A stretch of DNA of 30,699 bases from UKL13-2 sp964417885 (GTDB lineage Bacteria > Pseudomonadota > Gammaproteobacteria > Burkholderiales > Usitatibacteraceae). The position numbers were made by a program, and so were the translations under genes. The notes beneath the pieces are model-generated. The model ran no database searches. It saw only the letters and a program-made list of their open reading frames with translations, and was not told the DNA's origin. This document shows positions 7,610 through 17,501 of this stretch, one piece after another (the stretch's first letter is position 1; each line of letters begins with the position of its first letter). The stretch lies in contig CAYQKN010000037.1 of the NCBI GenBank assembly GCA_964417885.1, positions 1 through 30,699 of the forward strand, read 5' to 3'.

Positions 7610-8428
7610 TTGGCAACCGCAAAAGCAAAAACCAAGGTGAAAGTCGCCGCAAAAGGCGCCAAGGGTTCGACCGGGAAAACAGTGGCCAAGTCGGTCGCCA
7701 AGACCGCGAAGACTGCCAAGAAGCCTTCCCCCAAGCCTGCTCCCAAAACCGTATCCAAAGCCGTTCCCAAGACGGCCGCAAAAAGCGCCCCGAAAACAGT
7801 GACCAAAGCCACCACCAAAGCCGCCCCAAAGACCGCCGCAAAAACCGCAACCAAGGCTGCAGCCAAGCCCGCCGTGAAAACGGCTGCCAAACCCGCACCG
7901 GCGCCCGCGCCCAAGGCCGTCGCGCCCGCAGTACACAAGGCGCCTCCAGTTCACGCACCGCGCGTCTCCGCGCCCGCACCGGTGATGACCACCAAGCCGC
8001 CGTCGACGGAAAAAGTCGCCGGCCTGCTGTCGGAAGCCGAAGTCATCAAACAGGCAAAGACCGATTACATGTCAAAGCAGCAACTGGCGTTTTTCAAGCA
8101 TCGTCTGCTGGAACTGCAAAGCGAGCTGCGCGACAACGCCGGCGCCACCACCGAGCACCTGCGCGAAATCTCGGTTGCGCCCGATCCTGCCGACCGCGCC
8201 ACGCTGGAGGAAGAACACGCGCTCGAACTTCGCACCCGCGACCGCGAACGCAAGCTGCTGAAAAAAGTGCAGTCCGCCCTGATGCGCATTGAGGACGGCA
8301 GCTACGGCTATTGCGAGGAGACCGGCGAACCGATCGGTATCCAGCGGCTGATGGCGCGGCCGACGGCGACCCTGACCATTGAAGCCCAGGAGCGCCGCGA
8401 AATGAAACAGAAGATGTACGGCGAATAA
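7610..8428 (+). CDS. dksA: DksA-type RNA polymerase-binding regulator with a Lys/Ala/Pro-rich N-terminal tail
   Basis: 272 aa, against about 150 for E. coli DksA. DksA enters the RNA polymerase secondary channel and, with ppGpp, adjusts promoter output. Residues 1 to about 128 are a low-complexity tail of K, A, P and T repeats resembling histone H1/AlgP. The DksA part follows, with the coiled-coil tip motif DPADRA (192-197) and the C-terminal globular region GYCEETGEPIGIQRLMARP. Of the four zinc cysteines of classical DksA only Cys235 remains (CEET, then LTIEAQ), so zinc binding is unlikely. Of two TTG starts (7604, 7610), the second is chosen because GGGAG (7598-7602) lies 7 nt before it but only 1 nt before the first. 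A strong terminator follows. Confidence 0.9.
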   Translation: MATAKAKTKVKVAAKGAKGSTGKTVAKSVAKTAKTAKKPSPKPAPKTVSKAVPKTAAKSAPKTVTKATTKAAPKTAAKTATKAAAKPAVKTAAKPAPAPAPKAVAPAVHKAPPVHAPRVSAPAPVMTTKPPSTEKVAGLLSEAEVIKQAKTDYMSKQQLAFFKHRLLELQSELRDNAGATTEHLREISVAPDPADRATLEEEHALELRTRDRERKLLKKVQSALMRIEDGSYGYCEETGEPIGIQRLMARPTATLTIEAQERREMKQKMYGE

Positions 8429-8443
8429 GCGCGCGTGCAGCAG

Positions 8444-8476
8444 AAAAAAAACGGCCACGATGTGGCCGTTTTTTTT
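8444..8476. terminator. Bidirectional intrinsic terminator between dksA and the NlpC/P60 gene
   Basis: ACGGCCAC (8451-8458) and GTGGCCGT (8462-8469) form an 8-bp stem with a 3-nt loop. An A-run (8444-8451) precedes it and a T-run (8469-8476) follows, so it can stop transcription from either side of these convergent genes. Confidence 0.92.
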
Positions 8477-8493
8477 GCCCCGGTTGTGCCTGC

Positions 8494-9039
8494 TCAGTCG
8501 TCGAGGTGCAGCAGGCGGCGTGCGCCGTTGAAGCGCTTCTTCCAGTATGAGTCTGACATCTCGACGATTTCCACCTGTTTGCCCTTCGACGGGGCGTGGA
8601 CAAAGCGCCCGTCGCCGAGATAGATCGCCACATGCGATGCGCGACGGCGCATCGTGTTGTAGAACAGCAAATCGCCCGGCTCGAGCTGATCCCGGTCCAC
8701 CGCCTTGCCCAGCCGGGCCATGGCGGTGGAACTGCGCGGCAACTCCAGCGCAACAGCTTCGGTAAAGACGTAGCGGACAAATCCTGAGCAATCGAAGCCA
8801 TGTTCAATGCTGCTGCCGCCGAAACGGTAATTGACGCCGATCAGCGATAGCGCCTGCATCAGTACAGACCCGGTACGATCCGCCACCGCGTTCGGCGCGG
8901 TCGTGACGCTGCCTGCATCGACGCCGATATCGGTGGCAACCGGCGTCGCCACGCCGGCGGCATCAACCGGTGAGGCCATCACGGCGACCGGGGGCACCAG
9001 TGACAGGGTAAGAAAAAATAGCATCGCGGGCAGTTTCAT
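8494..9039 (-). CDS. Secreted NlpC/P60 family peptidoglycan endopeptidase
   Basis: 181 aa. C40-family cysteine peptidases cleave D-Glu-mDAP type bonds in peptidoglycan stems. A signal peptide is seen (MKLPAMLFFLTLSLVPPVAVMA), then a low-complexity linker and the catalytic domain from about residue 65. The triad is present: Cys84 (FDCSGF), His136 (SHVAIYLG) and His148 (FVHAP), with the usual EPGDLLFY before the first His. An in-frame ATG at 9120 would bury the signal peptide behind 27 residues, so ATG 9039 is preferred, although no strong ribosome binding site is visible. It is monocistronic and convergent with dksA. It is similar in size to Spr/NlpC-type hydrolases; whether it is lipidated is not supported, since there is no lipobox. 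Confidence 0.9.
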   Translation of the reverse strand: MKLPAMLFFLTLSLVPPVAVMASPVDAAGVATPVATDIGVDAGSVTTAPNAVADRTGSVLMQALSLIGVNYRFGGSSIEHGFDCSGFVRYVFTEAVALELPRSSTAMARLGKAVDRDQLEPGDLLFYNTMRRRASHVAIYLGDGRFVHAPSKGKQVEIVEMSDSYWKKRFNGARRLLHLDD

Positions 9040-9267
9040 CCGGCGATGATAGCGCGATATGGTCATTTGCAGTGCATTCGGCGCAGGCGCGAAATTCAGG
9101 CGTTGCCAGCGCCCGTACATCGGGCTATCTTGGGCGTCCGGTCGCGGAAAACGTGCGCCAGTTCACTGCGTTGCGGCGGAGCCGGTGAAAAGATGGACGG
9201 CCGGAACGATTCGGCGCCGCACCGGTGGCGCGGATGGGCCGGCAAGGTTGCTCGGGAGGGGAATCCA

Positions 9268-11091
9268 ATGGGGTTGGACCGGTCCGAAGTGCACGCCGGG
9301 CGGCGCGAAGCCCGGGCGCATCTGTTTCGCGATATCCTCGAGCGGCGCGCGCTGTCATGCGTGTTCCAGCCGATTCTCAGCCTGCATGGCAAGTCAATCT
9401 ACGGCTACGAAGCGCTGATCCGCGGGCCGAAGGATTCGCTGTTCCAGAGCCCGGTCGACCTGTTTGATGCGGCCGAGGATACCGACAGCGTGGTCGAGCT
9501 GTCGGTCATCTGCGTCAATACCGTGCTGCACCATTTTTCCGCGCAGCGCCTGCCAGGCAAGCTGTTTCTCAATCTGTCGCCGAGTGTCGTCACCGCGCCC
9601 GGCTTCGACCCGGTGCGGGGCGAAAATCTGCTCAGTCGGCTAGGCCTGAAGCCGGACCAGGTGATTATCGAACTGACCGAACATCACCCTACCTACAATT
9701 TCAAGGCGATTCAGGATTCGCTGCAGGTGTTCAAGGCGATGGGCTTCCAGGTCGCCATCGATGATCTCGGCGAGGGTTTTTCCAGCCTGCGTCTGTGGTC
9801 CGAACTGAAACCGGCTTACGTCAAGGCAGACAAGCATTTCGTCAAGGGTATCGCCGACGACCCGATCAAGCTGCAGTTCCTCAAGGCGATGCAACAGATC
9901 GCCGAAAGCTGCGGCAGCCAGATCATTGCCGAGGGAATCGAAAACGACGCGGACTTCAAGACCGTGCGCGAACTGGGCATTGCCTTTGGCCAGGGATACC
10001 TGATCGGCCGGCCGGAAGAACGGCCCAAGGCCGTGCTGTCGGCGGCGATGCAACAATTGCTGGCCGATGGCCGGGTGCCGGTGCCGCCGACGCTGGCCTA
10101 CCGGCAGTCATCGGTGGTATGCGCGCAGCAGTTTCTTCGCGAAGCCAGTCACGCCACGCCGCACGCGCCGGTACGCGAAGTGATCGACATTTTTGAGCGC
10201 GAACCATCCTGCTACGCCATCCCGGTGGTCGAAAACGGCCGCCCGATCGGGCTGGTGGCACGCCGCCATGTGCGATTCATCAAGACCATTGCCGATCCTG
10301 CCGCCGCCGCCTACGCACAGTGCGCGCGCGACATCATGAATATCGCGCCGCTGATGGTCGAGCGTACCCAGCCGGTGCTGATGCTGGCCCATACGCTGGC
10401 GCGTTCCACGCCGCAGCATCTGGCTGACGGCTTCATCATCACCGACGAGGGACGTTACCTGGGAATGGGCGCCGCGACCGATGTGTTGCGGGTGATCGCC
10501 GATACCCAGCTGACCGCGGCCCGCTATACGCATCCGCTGACGTTCCTGCCGGGACCGGTGCCGGCCAACGAGCAGATTGACCGGTTGCTGAAAGGCGGAC
10601 AGCCGTTCACTGCCTGCCTGGTGGAGGTCGAGCCGATGAAGGGCTTCAACGATGCCTTCGGCTATCAGCGTGGCGACGACCTGATCCGCATGGCGGGGTC
10701 GGTGCTGGCCGCGGCGGTCGAGGAGCGCCATGACCTGGTCGGACATATTTACGGCAATCGCTTCGTGTTGCTGATGCAGAGTCCCGACTGGCAACAGCGG
10801 GCGGAGACGGCATTGGCCGCTTTTCGCAGCCGGCTGGCCGACATGCTGTCGACCGAAATCCTGGAGCGTGGCAGCATCATCTGGGTGGGCCGCCGCGGCC
10901 AGATTGAGTTTCGTCCGGTGCCGCGCATGGCCATCGGCGCGGTGCGGATCGCGCCCGACCAATGTGAGTCGCGCCACGAGGTGATGGCACTCGCGCGCGA
11001 AGCCGCGAGTCATGCGCGCGAACAACCGGGCAGCGCAATGGTGGTCGAACAACAGGCAGCAGGGCCGCCAGGGGTCGCCAGCGCGGCGTAA
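9268..11091 (+). CDS. EAL-CBS-GGDEF protein, probable c-di-GMP phosphodiesterase with degenerate GGDEF
   Basis: 607 aa cytoplasmic protein with no membrane segment. The EAL domain comes first (about 20-265): EAL at 48-50, NLSPSV, ELTE, IDDLGEGFSSL, AEGIE and GQGYLIGRP are all present, so the metal-binding and catalytic residues of a c-di-GMP phosphodiesterase look intact. Two CBS-like segments follow (about 300-420; CYAIPVVENGRPIGLV and DEGRYLGMGAATDVL), which may bind an adenine nucleotide. The C-terminal GGDEF domain reads YGNRFV (GNRF at 496-499) in place of GGDEF, so cyclase activity is not expected. The ATG at 9268 has GGGAGGGG six bases upstream. In-frame ATGs at 9046 and 9193 lack such a site, so those starts are less likely. 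Confidence 0.88.
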   Translation: MGLDRSEVHAGRREARAHLFRDILERRALSCVFQPILSLHGKSIYGYEALIRGPKDSLFQSPVDLFDAAEDTDSVVELSVICVNTVLHHFSAQRLPGKLFLNLSPSVVTAPGFDPVRGENLLSRLGLKPDQVIIELTEHHPTYNFKAIQDSLQVFKAMGFQVAIDDLGEGFSSLRLWSELKPAYVKADKHFVKGIADDPIKLQFLKAMQQIAESCGSQIIAEGIENDADFKTVRELGIAFGQGYLIGRPEERPKAVLSAAMQQLLADGRVPVPPTLAYRQSSVVCAQQFLREASHATPHAPVREVIDIFEREPSCYAIPVVENGRPIGLVARRHVRFIKTIADPAAAAYAQCARDIMNIAPLMVERTQPVLMLAHTLARSTPQHLADGFIITDEGRYLGMGAATDVLRVIADTQLTAARYTHPLTFLPGPVPANEQIDRLLKGGQPFTACLVEVEPMKGFNDAFGYQRGDDLIRMAGSVLAAAVEERHDLVGHIYGNRFVLLMQSPDWQQRAETALAAFRSRLADMLSTEILERGSIIWVGRRGQIEFRPVPRMAIGAVRIAPDQCESRHEVMALAREAASHAREQPGSAMVVEQQAAGPPGVASAA

Positions 11092-11107
11092 TCCGGCGGC
11101 TGGACGG

Positions 11108-11725
11108 TCAGCGCCGCTGCCACACCTGCCAGCGCTCCTTGCCGGCAAACACCGGTATCGAATCGCCGGGCGTGGATTCTTCGATCAGGTCAAATGCCGG
11201 CCCGAGCAGCGCGGCCAGTTCGCCCGATTCGATGCCGAACGGCGGGCCCCGGTCGGTCTGGTCAAAATAGAAAAAGCCGGCCAGGCGTCCGCCCGGTTGC
11301 AGCAGTTCGGCCACACGCCGTGCCCAGGCGGCGCGCATCTGGCGCGGCAACGCGCACAGGAACGCGCGCTCGTAGACCAGATCAACCGGATGGGCAAAAA
11401 CGCCATCGGCAAAGAAATCTGCTTCCATCACCCGGTCGCCTAGCGCGCCGAGCTGGTGGCGGGCGCGCTTGACCGCCGCCGCGGAAAAGTCGATGGCAAT
11501 CGCCGGCCAGCCGGCACCGGCAAAGAGGCGCATCTCGTGCGCAGACCCGCAGCCGGGCACCAGCACCGAAGCGGGCGGCGGCGTGCGCTTGACGTAATCT
11601 GCCAGGCAGGCAGGCACGGTGCCCTGGTCCCAGGGCGTGAATTGGGCCTCGAAACGGACATCCCAGAAGGCGGGCGTCGCCGGGTCGTGGCGTGGGAATG
11701 CGGGAGGTTGGGCAGCCGAGGTCAT
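11108..11725 (-). CDS. TPMT family SAM-dependent methyltransferase
   Basis: 205 aa. The N-terminal FWDVRFEAQFTPWDQGTVP is the thiopurine S-methyltransferase family opening, and VLVPGCGSAHEMRLFA is the SAM-binding motif I. EADFFAD and ALPRQMRAAWARRV correspond to later conserved segments. Bacterial members methylate thiols, selenium or tellurium species, or have unknown small-molecule substrates. The start is ATG 11725. It is convergent with the EAL gene, with only 16 bp between the stops, and divergent from the hydrolase-natAB operon. The substrate cannot be told from sequence. Confidence 0.88.
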   Translation of the reverse strand: MTSAAQPPAFPRHDPATPAFWDVRFEAQFTPWDQGTVPACLADYVKRTPPPASVLVPGCGSAHEMRLFAGAGWPAIAIDFSAAAVKRARHQLGALGDRVMEADFFADGVFAHPVDLVYERAFLCALPRQMRAAWARRVAELLQPGGRLAGFFYFDQTDRGPPFGIESGELAALLGPAFDLIEESTPGDSIPVFAGKERWQVWQRR

Positions 11726-11838
11726 GCCAAAAATTATAGGCGCTCGCGCCGGATTTCCGGCAGTTCGTCACTTCGTTTTTGACTTCGACGGTCGCTGCCG
11801 ATAAGGTGCGGCCTGTTCCATTGAGTCGGGAAAAGACC

Positions 11839-13358
11839 ATGAAAAACCAGTTTGCCGCCGTGCTGGGTTTGGCCGCAGCCGCATCGCTGGCCGGCTGCAG
11901 CGGCGCCGCTGCGCCGGACAAGCCAGCGCTGGCCTTGAGCGAGTGCCGGGTGCGAAATGTCGAGAACGCGGTCCGCTGCGCGACCCTGCCGGTGATTGAA
12001 AACCGCGCCACCGGCCAGGGACGCAAGATCGACATCAACATCGTGGTGCTGCCGGCCACCGCGCGCATCAAGGAGCCGGACCCGGTGTTCCTGTTCGCCG
12101 GCGGGCCGGGCCAGGCGGCCGGTGACCTCGCGCAGCAGGCGCTGGCGATACTGGGCGGCCTGAATGCCAAGCGCGACATCGTGCTGGTCGACCAGCGCGG
12201 CACCGGAAAATCCAACGGGTTGAACTGCAAGCCCGCTGAGGCGGAGTTGATCCAGACCATCGACGCCGGACGCCGCGAACAGTTGAGCCGCAAACTGCTG
12301 GCCGACTGCCGCGAGCAACTGGCCGCGCGCGCCGACCTGACCCAGTACACCACCACGATCGCGATGGCGGACATCGACGAGGTGCGCGCTGCGCTGGGCT
12401 ACGACACCATCAACCTGTGGGGCGGCTCGTATGGAACGCGGGCCGCGATGGAGTACCTGCGGCGCTATCCGAACCGTGTGCGCAGCGTGGTGATCGACGG
12501 CGTCGCTCCGCCGTCGCTGGCGCTGCCGGCGACCTTCGCCCGCGATGCCGGCAATGCGTACCGCAAGATGCTCTCCGCCTGCGAGCAGGACCCGGCCTGC
12601 GCGTCACGTTATGCCGGCGTCGGCGCACAGGTCGATGAGCTTTTGGCCGGCCTCGAGCGGCAGCCGCGCAAGCTGACGCTTGCCGATCCGCTGACCGGCA
12701 ACCCGCGCGACATGGCACTGACGCGCGATGGCGTCCTCGGCGCCATTTTTTCCACGCTCTATGCACCCGAGCTGTCCGCGTTGCTGCCGGATGCGCTGTC
12801 GCACGCGCGGCAGGGTAATTTCGGCCCGCTGATGGCGATGTCCGCCGCCTTCACCGACGGCATGGAAGACAAGATGGCCATCGGCATGCGCTTTGCCGTG
12901 GTCTGCGCCGAGGACGTGCCGCGCTATGCCGGCCGGCAGACCGGATCCGCGGCGCTGGCGCCGTTCGGCGTCCTGTTCGAGCGCGAATTTGCCCGGGCTT
13001 GCGAAGCCTGGCCGCGCGGCGAGATGGCAAAGGACTTCGATCAGCCGGTAGTTTCCGCGAAGCCGGTGCTGATCCTGAGCGGCGGGCTGGACCCGGTCAC
13101 GCCGCCGTCGTTCGGCGATGAGGTGAAGCAGTCGTTCTCCAATGCGTTGCACCTGGTTGCGCCCAACGTCGGCCACGGCGTCAGCGGCCGCGGTTGTGCG
13201 CCGAAGCTGATCAAGAAATTTGTCGAGACCGCCAGCGTGGCCGGGCTCGACGGAAAATGTCTCGAGCGGCTGCCGCGCCCGACCTTCTATCAACCGATGA
13301 AACTGCGTGAACCAGGCGGCACGACGCCCGCCGACAGCCGCAAGAGCGAGGCCGCCAA

Positions 13359-13362
<4 letters not shown>
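11839..13362 (+). CDS. Lipoprotein alpha/beta hydrolase, tripeptidyl aminopeptidase-like
   Basis: 507 aa. The N-terminus is a lipoprotein signal with lipobox LAGC (Cys20), so the enzyme is predicted to be membrane-anchored facing the periplasm. The alpha/beta fold is complete: oxyanion region FAGGPGQAAG, nucleophile elbow GGSYGT (Ser197), acid GGLDPVTPP (Asp418) and base VGHG (His446), with a TAP-like C-terminal domain. Six or more cysteines suggest disulphides. An in-frame ATG at 11779 would add 20 residues ahead of the lipoprotein signal, so 11839 is chosen. Its stop overlaps the natA ATG (ATGA), making a hydrolase-ATPase-permease operon. It may release small peptides or esters outside, or modify the substrate of the transporter. 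Confidence 0.88.
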
Positions 13363-14095
<733 letters not shown>

Positions 14096-14099
<4 letters not shown>

Positions 14100-15274
14100 T
14101 GATTTCCACCGTGCTCACGGTCTGCCGCAAGGAACTGGTCGATCACCTGCGCGACAAGCGCACCGCAACCATGATTTTCCTGCTGTCGATCGCGATGGGA
14201 CCGATCGTGCTGTTCGGCTTTGCCCAGTTCATCGCCAGCATCGAGAAGAAAGCCGAGGCGCGCGAGGTGTTCGTGCTGGGCAAGGAAAACGCGCCGCAGC
14301 TGGAAAATTACTTCGCCCGCCAGGACATCACGATCAAGGACCCCAAGCCCGATTTTCGCGACCTGATCAAGACCGGCAAGCATGACCCGGTGCTGGTGAT
14401 CCCGAAGGACTTCCAGGAAAAGTTCCTCACCGGCAATGCCGATGTCGAACTGGTGTACGACGATACGCGGCAGGATTCGGGCAATGTGTCGATCGGCGTG
14501 CTGCGCCGACTGATGCGCGGCTTCAATGCCGAGGTCACCAACCAGCGCCTGATGGCGCGCGGCGTGTCGCCGCAGATTGCGCGGGCGGTGGAGGTGCGCG
14601 ACGTCAACATGGGCACCGCCGCGCAGCGTGCCGCGCAGTTGCTGTTCATGATCCCGTTCATCACCCTGATCGTCTGCGTCACCGGCTGCACCGCGGTGGC
14701 CATCGACATGACCGCCGGCGAGCGCGAGCGCGGCTCGATGGAGCCGCTGCTGATGAACCCGGTCGATCGCAGCGCGCTGGTGACCGGCAAGTGGCTGGCA
14801 GTGGGCATCTACGGCATCGGCGTGGTGGCATTGACCCTGGCCGGCTTTGCCATCACGCTCAAGTTCCTGCCGATGCCGAAGCTGGAGACGGTGATGTCGA
14901 TCACCTGGCTGCAGTTCGCCGGCTTTGGCGTCACCATGCTGTCGTTTGCGCCGGCCATGGGTGCGTTGCAGATGCTGATTGCCACTTACGGCCGCACCTT
15001 CAAGGAAGCGCAGACCTATGTCAGCTACCTGATCACGGCGGTGTCGATGCTGCCGGCGCTGACCATCTTTGCCCAACTCAAGGATGCGACCTGGCAGCTG
15101 TTCGTGCCGATGCTGGGACAGCTGATGGTGATCACGCGCATCCTGCGCGGCGACCCGGTCGACGCGATGCACTTCCTGATCCCGCTCGCCATCAACGCCG
15201 CCATCACGCTGGTGTCGATCATGGTGATCTCGTCGCTGCTGACAAAGGAAAAGATCATTTTCGGCCGCGCCTAG
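14096..15274 (+). CDS. natB: ABC-2 type exporter permease, NatB-like
   Basis: 392 aa membrane protein. One N-terminal helix (about 21-42) is followed by a large extracytoplasmic domain (about 45-175), then five or more C-terminal helices. The segment TAGERERGSMEPLLMNPVDR is the cytoplasmic loop characteristic of ABC-2 permeases of the NatB/CcmB class. ATG 14096 overlaps the natA stop, and a second ATG immediately follows (14099); either may be used. With NatA it forms a full exporter, probably as a dimer. A strong 12-bp hairpin without a T tract follows at 15281-15315. Confidence 0.88.
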
Positions 15275-15280
15275 GCTGGC

Positions 15281-15315
15281 TGCCTGCGCGGCCGCCGTCC
15301 GCAGCCGCGCAGGCA
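15281..15315 (+). terminator. Hairpin after natB, possible terminator
   Basis: TGCCTGCGCGGC (15281-15292) and GCCGCGCAGGCA (15304-15315) form a perfect 12-bp stem with an 11-nt loop, 6 bp after the natB stop. No T tract follows, so it may act as a 3' stabiliser instead. Confidence 0.45.
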
Positions 15316-15417
15316 AGCGGTGTCCGGCCGCGTGTCAAGGTTGCGGCGCGAAAATAACCGCGCGCCTTTTCGTATCATTGCGCCGGCGGGCCGCGACCCG
15401 CACGGTATCATCGCGGC

Positions 15418-17430
15418 ATGTCTGAATTACGAGAACTGTTTGGCCCCGACGGCCCGCTGGCGCGGCGGATAGACGGTTACCGTCATCGCGACAGCCAGAT
15501 CGAGATGGCGGAGAAAATCGGCGCCGCCATCGATCGCGCCGGGGTCCTGATCGCCGAGGCCGGCACCGGCACCGGCAAGACCTTTGCCTACCTGGTGCCG
15601 GCGTTGCGATCCGGCGGCAAGGTGATCATCTCCACCGGCACCAAGACCTTGCAGGACCAGCTGTTTCACCGCGACATTCCAACCGTGATCGCGGCACTCG
15701 GCATCCCGGTCAGCACCGCGCTGCTGAAGGGGCGGGCCAACTATGTCTGCCTGCATCACCTCGACAGCGCCATCGCCGATGGCCGCTTCCTCAACCGCGA
15801 GGACGTGCGCAATGTCCACGTCATCCGCCGCTTCGCCGACCGTTGCCTGAGCGGCGGCGGCAGCGGCGACAAATCCGAACTGCCGGATGTGCCGGAGCGC
15901 TCCAGCGCGTGGGGCATGGCGGTATCGACGCGGGAAAACTGCCTCGGCTCGCAGTGCAGCCAGCACGAGCAGTGCTTCCTGATGAAGGCGCGCAAGGCGG
16001 CGCTGGCGGCGGAAGTGGTGGTGGTCAATCACCACCTGTTCTTCGCCGACCTGGTGCTCAAGGACGATGGCGCGCAGGACCTGCTGCCGGCCTGCAACAC
16101 GGTGATATTCGACGAAGCCCACCAGTTGCCGGAAACCGCCACCATGTTTTTCGGCGAGGTGGTGACGACCTCGCAGCTGACCGAACTGGCGCGCGACGCG
16201 CGGCTGATGGGCATCGAGCACGCCGGCGATTTCAAGGACCTGCAGGAAGCCGCGCTGACGCTGGACAAGGCCGCACGCGACCTGCGCCTGGTGATGAAGG
16301 AGGACAGCGCCCGCCTGCCGGGCCAGGCGGTGGCGGTGCGCGACGGCTTCGATGCCGCCTTCACCGATACCCAGGAAAAACTGTCCGAGCTGCGCGAAAT
16401 GCTGGAAAGCCAGTCGGGGCGCGCGCAGGAACTGGCCAACTGCCTGGAACGTGCCGACGAGTTCGCATCGCGCATGGCCGGCTGGCGCGGCGACGGCAAG
16501 GATGGTCCGGTCGAAGGCTTCATCCGCTGGGCCGAAGTGTTCGGCCATTCGCTGGCGTTCCACCTGACGCCGCTGTCGGTGGCCAGCGTATTCCGTGAAC
16601 AGGTGTTCGCGCAGAAGCGGGCGTGGATTTTCACCTCGGCCACCCTGGCGGTCAAAGGCGAGTTCAGTCATTACCAGAATGAACTGGGCCTGACCGACGA
16701 GGAGCGGGCCGGCGATTTCGAGGATGACGCTTTCAACGAGCGCCGGGTCGAAACCGCCGCCTGGGCGTCGCCGTTCGATTATCCGAACCAGGCGCTGTTG
16801 TATGTGCCGGAAAAAATGCCGGCGCCCAACACGCCTGAGCACACCGAGGCGGTGGTGACGGCAGCATTGCCGCTGATCGAGGCCGCGGCCGGCCGCACCT
16901 TCCTGCTGTTTACGTCGTTACGCGCGATGGACCGCGCCTACGGCATGCTGAAGGATCAGTGGCAGCAGCGCGGCTGGGAGTTTCCGCTGATGGTGCAGGG
17001 CGAGGGCACCCGCACCGAATTGCTCGACCGCTTTCGCAAGCTGGGTAACGCCGTGCTGGTGGCCAGCCACTCGTTCTGGGAAGGCGTCGATGTGAAGGGC
17101 GACGCGCTGTCGATGGTGGTAATCGACAAGCTGCCGTTTGCGCCGCCCGACGATCCGGTGCTGGCGGCGCGCATCGAGGCCATCACCCAGGCCGGCGGCA
17201 ACGCGTTCATGCAGTACCAGGTGCCGCATGCCGCCATCACGCTCAAGCAGGGTGCCGGGCGGCTGATCCGCGACGAGACCGATCGCGGCGTGTTGATGAT
17301 CTGCGACCCGCGGCTGGTGGAAAAGCCCTACGGACGGCGGATCTGGCAAAGCCTGCCGCCGATGAAGCGCACGCGGCATGAAGCGGAAGCCGTTGCGTTC
17401 TTTGCCGCGTCGCAGATAGAGAAACCCTAG
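15418..17430 (+). CDS. yoaA: ATP-dependent DNA helicase of the DinG/YoaA (XPD-like) family
   Basis: 670 aa iron-sulfur superfamily 2 helicase. Walker A is AGTGTGKT (48-55) and the DEAH box is FDEAH (DEAH 232-235). Cys111, Cys175, Cys180 and Cys186 match the spacing of the four [4Fe-4S] ligands of E. coli DinG (the last three 5 and 6 apart). C-terminal helicase motifs VASHSFWEGVDVKGD and QGAGRLIRDETDRG are intact. Family members unwind 5'-3' and help resolve R-loops, forks or damaged DNA; length and motifs fit YoaA slightly better than DinG. No LexA box was seen in the 143-bp upstream gap. The last two codons and the TAG stop lie inside a 66-bp palindromic repeat. Confidence 0.92.
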   Translation: MSELRELFGPDGPLARRIDGYRHRDSQIEMAEKIGAAIDRAGVLIAEAGTGTGKTFAYLVPALRSGGKVIISTGTKTLQDQLFHRDIPTVIAALGIPVSTALLKGRANYVCLHHLDSAIADGRFLNREDVRNVHVIRRFADRCLSGGGSGDKSELPDVPERSSAWGMAVSTRENCLGSQCSQHEQCFLMKARKAALAAEVVVVNHHLFFADLVLKDDGAQDLLPACNTVIFDEAHQLPETATMFFGEVVTTSQLTELARDARLMGIEHAGDFKDLQEAALTLDKAARDLRLVMKEDSARLPGQAVAVRDGFDAAFTDTQEKLSELREMLESQSGRAQELANCLERADEFASRMAGWRGDGKDGPVEGFIRWAEVFGHSLAFHLTPLSVASVFREQVFAQKRAWIFTSATLAVKGEFSHYQNELGLTDEERAGDFEDDAFNERRVETAAWASPFDYPNQALLYVPEKMPAPNTPEHTEAVVTAALPLIEAAAGRTFLLFTSLRAMDRAYGMLKDQWQQRGWEFPLMVQGEGTRTELLDRFRKLGNAVLVASHSFWEGVDVKGDALSMVVIDKLPFAPPDDPVLAARIEAITQAGGNAFMQYQVPHAAITLKQGAGRLIRDETDRGVLMICDPRLVEKPYGRRIWQSLPPMKRTRHEAEAVAFFAASQIEKP

Positions 17431-17487
17431 CACTGGCGCGGCTTCCAGGCCAAAAATGGCTGGAACAGCGCGCCAGTGCTGGAGTCT
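17422..17487 (+). repeat. 66-bp palindromic repeat, copy 2 (overlaps helicase stop)
   Basis: Same length and layout as copies 1 and 3: 24-nt arms and an 18-nt centre, CAGGCCAAAAATGGCTGG. Its left arm reads AAACCCTAGCACTGG where copies 1 and 3 have AAACTCCAGCAC, so the C/T differences create the helicase stop TAG (17428-17430). AGCACTGGCGCG and CGCGCCAGTGCT pair perfectly; outer and inner arm positions hold mismatches. The inner GCCA/TGGC can extend the stem to an AAAA loop. It ends 14 bp before the stop of the convergent lipoprotein gene. Confidence 0.88.
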
Positions 17488-17501
17488 TGTTCGTCGCGAG
17501 C

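Noticed and set aside
15316..15417. LexA/SOS box upstream of the helicase
   Set aside because: No CTGT-N8-ACAG or close variant was seen; only TATCAT-like hexamers of little weight.
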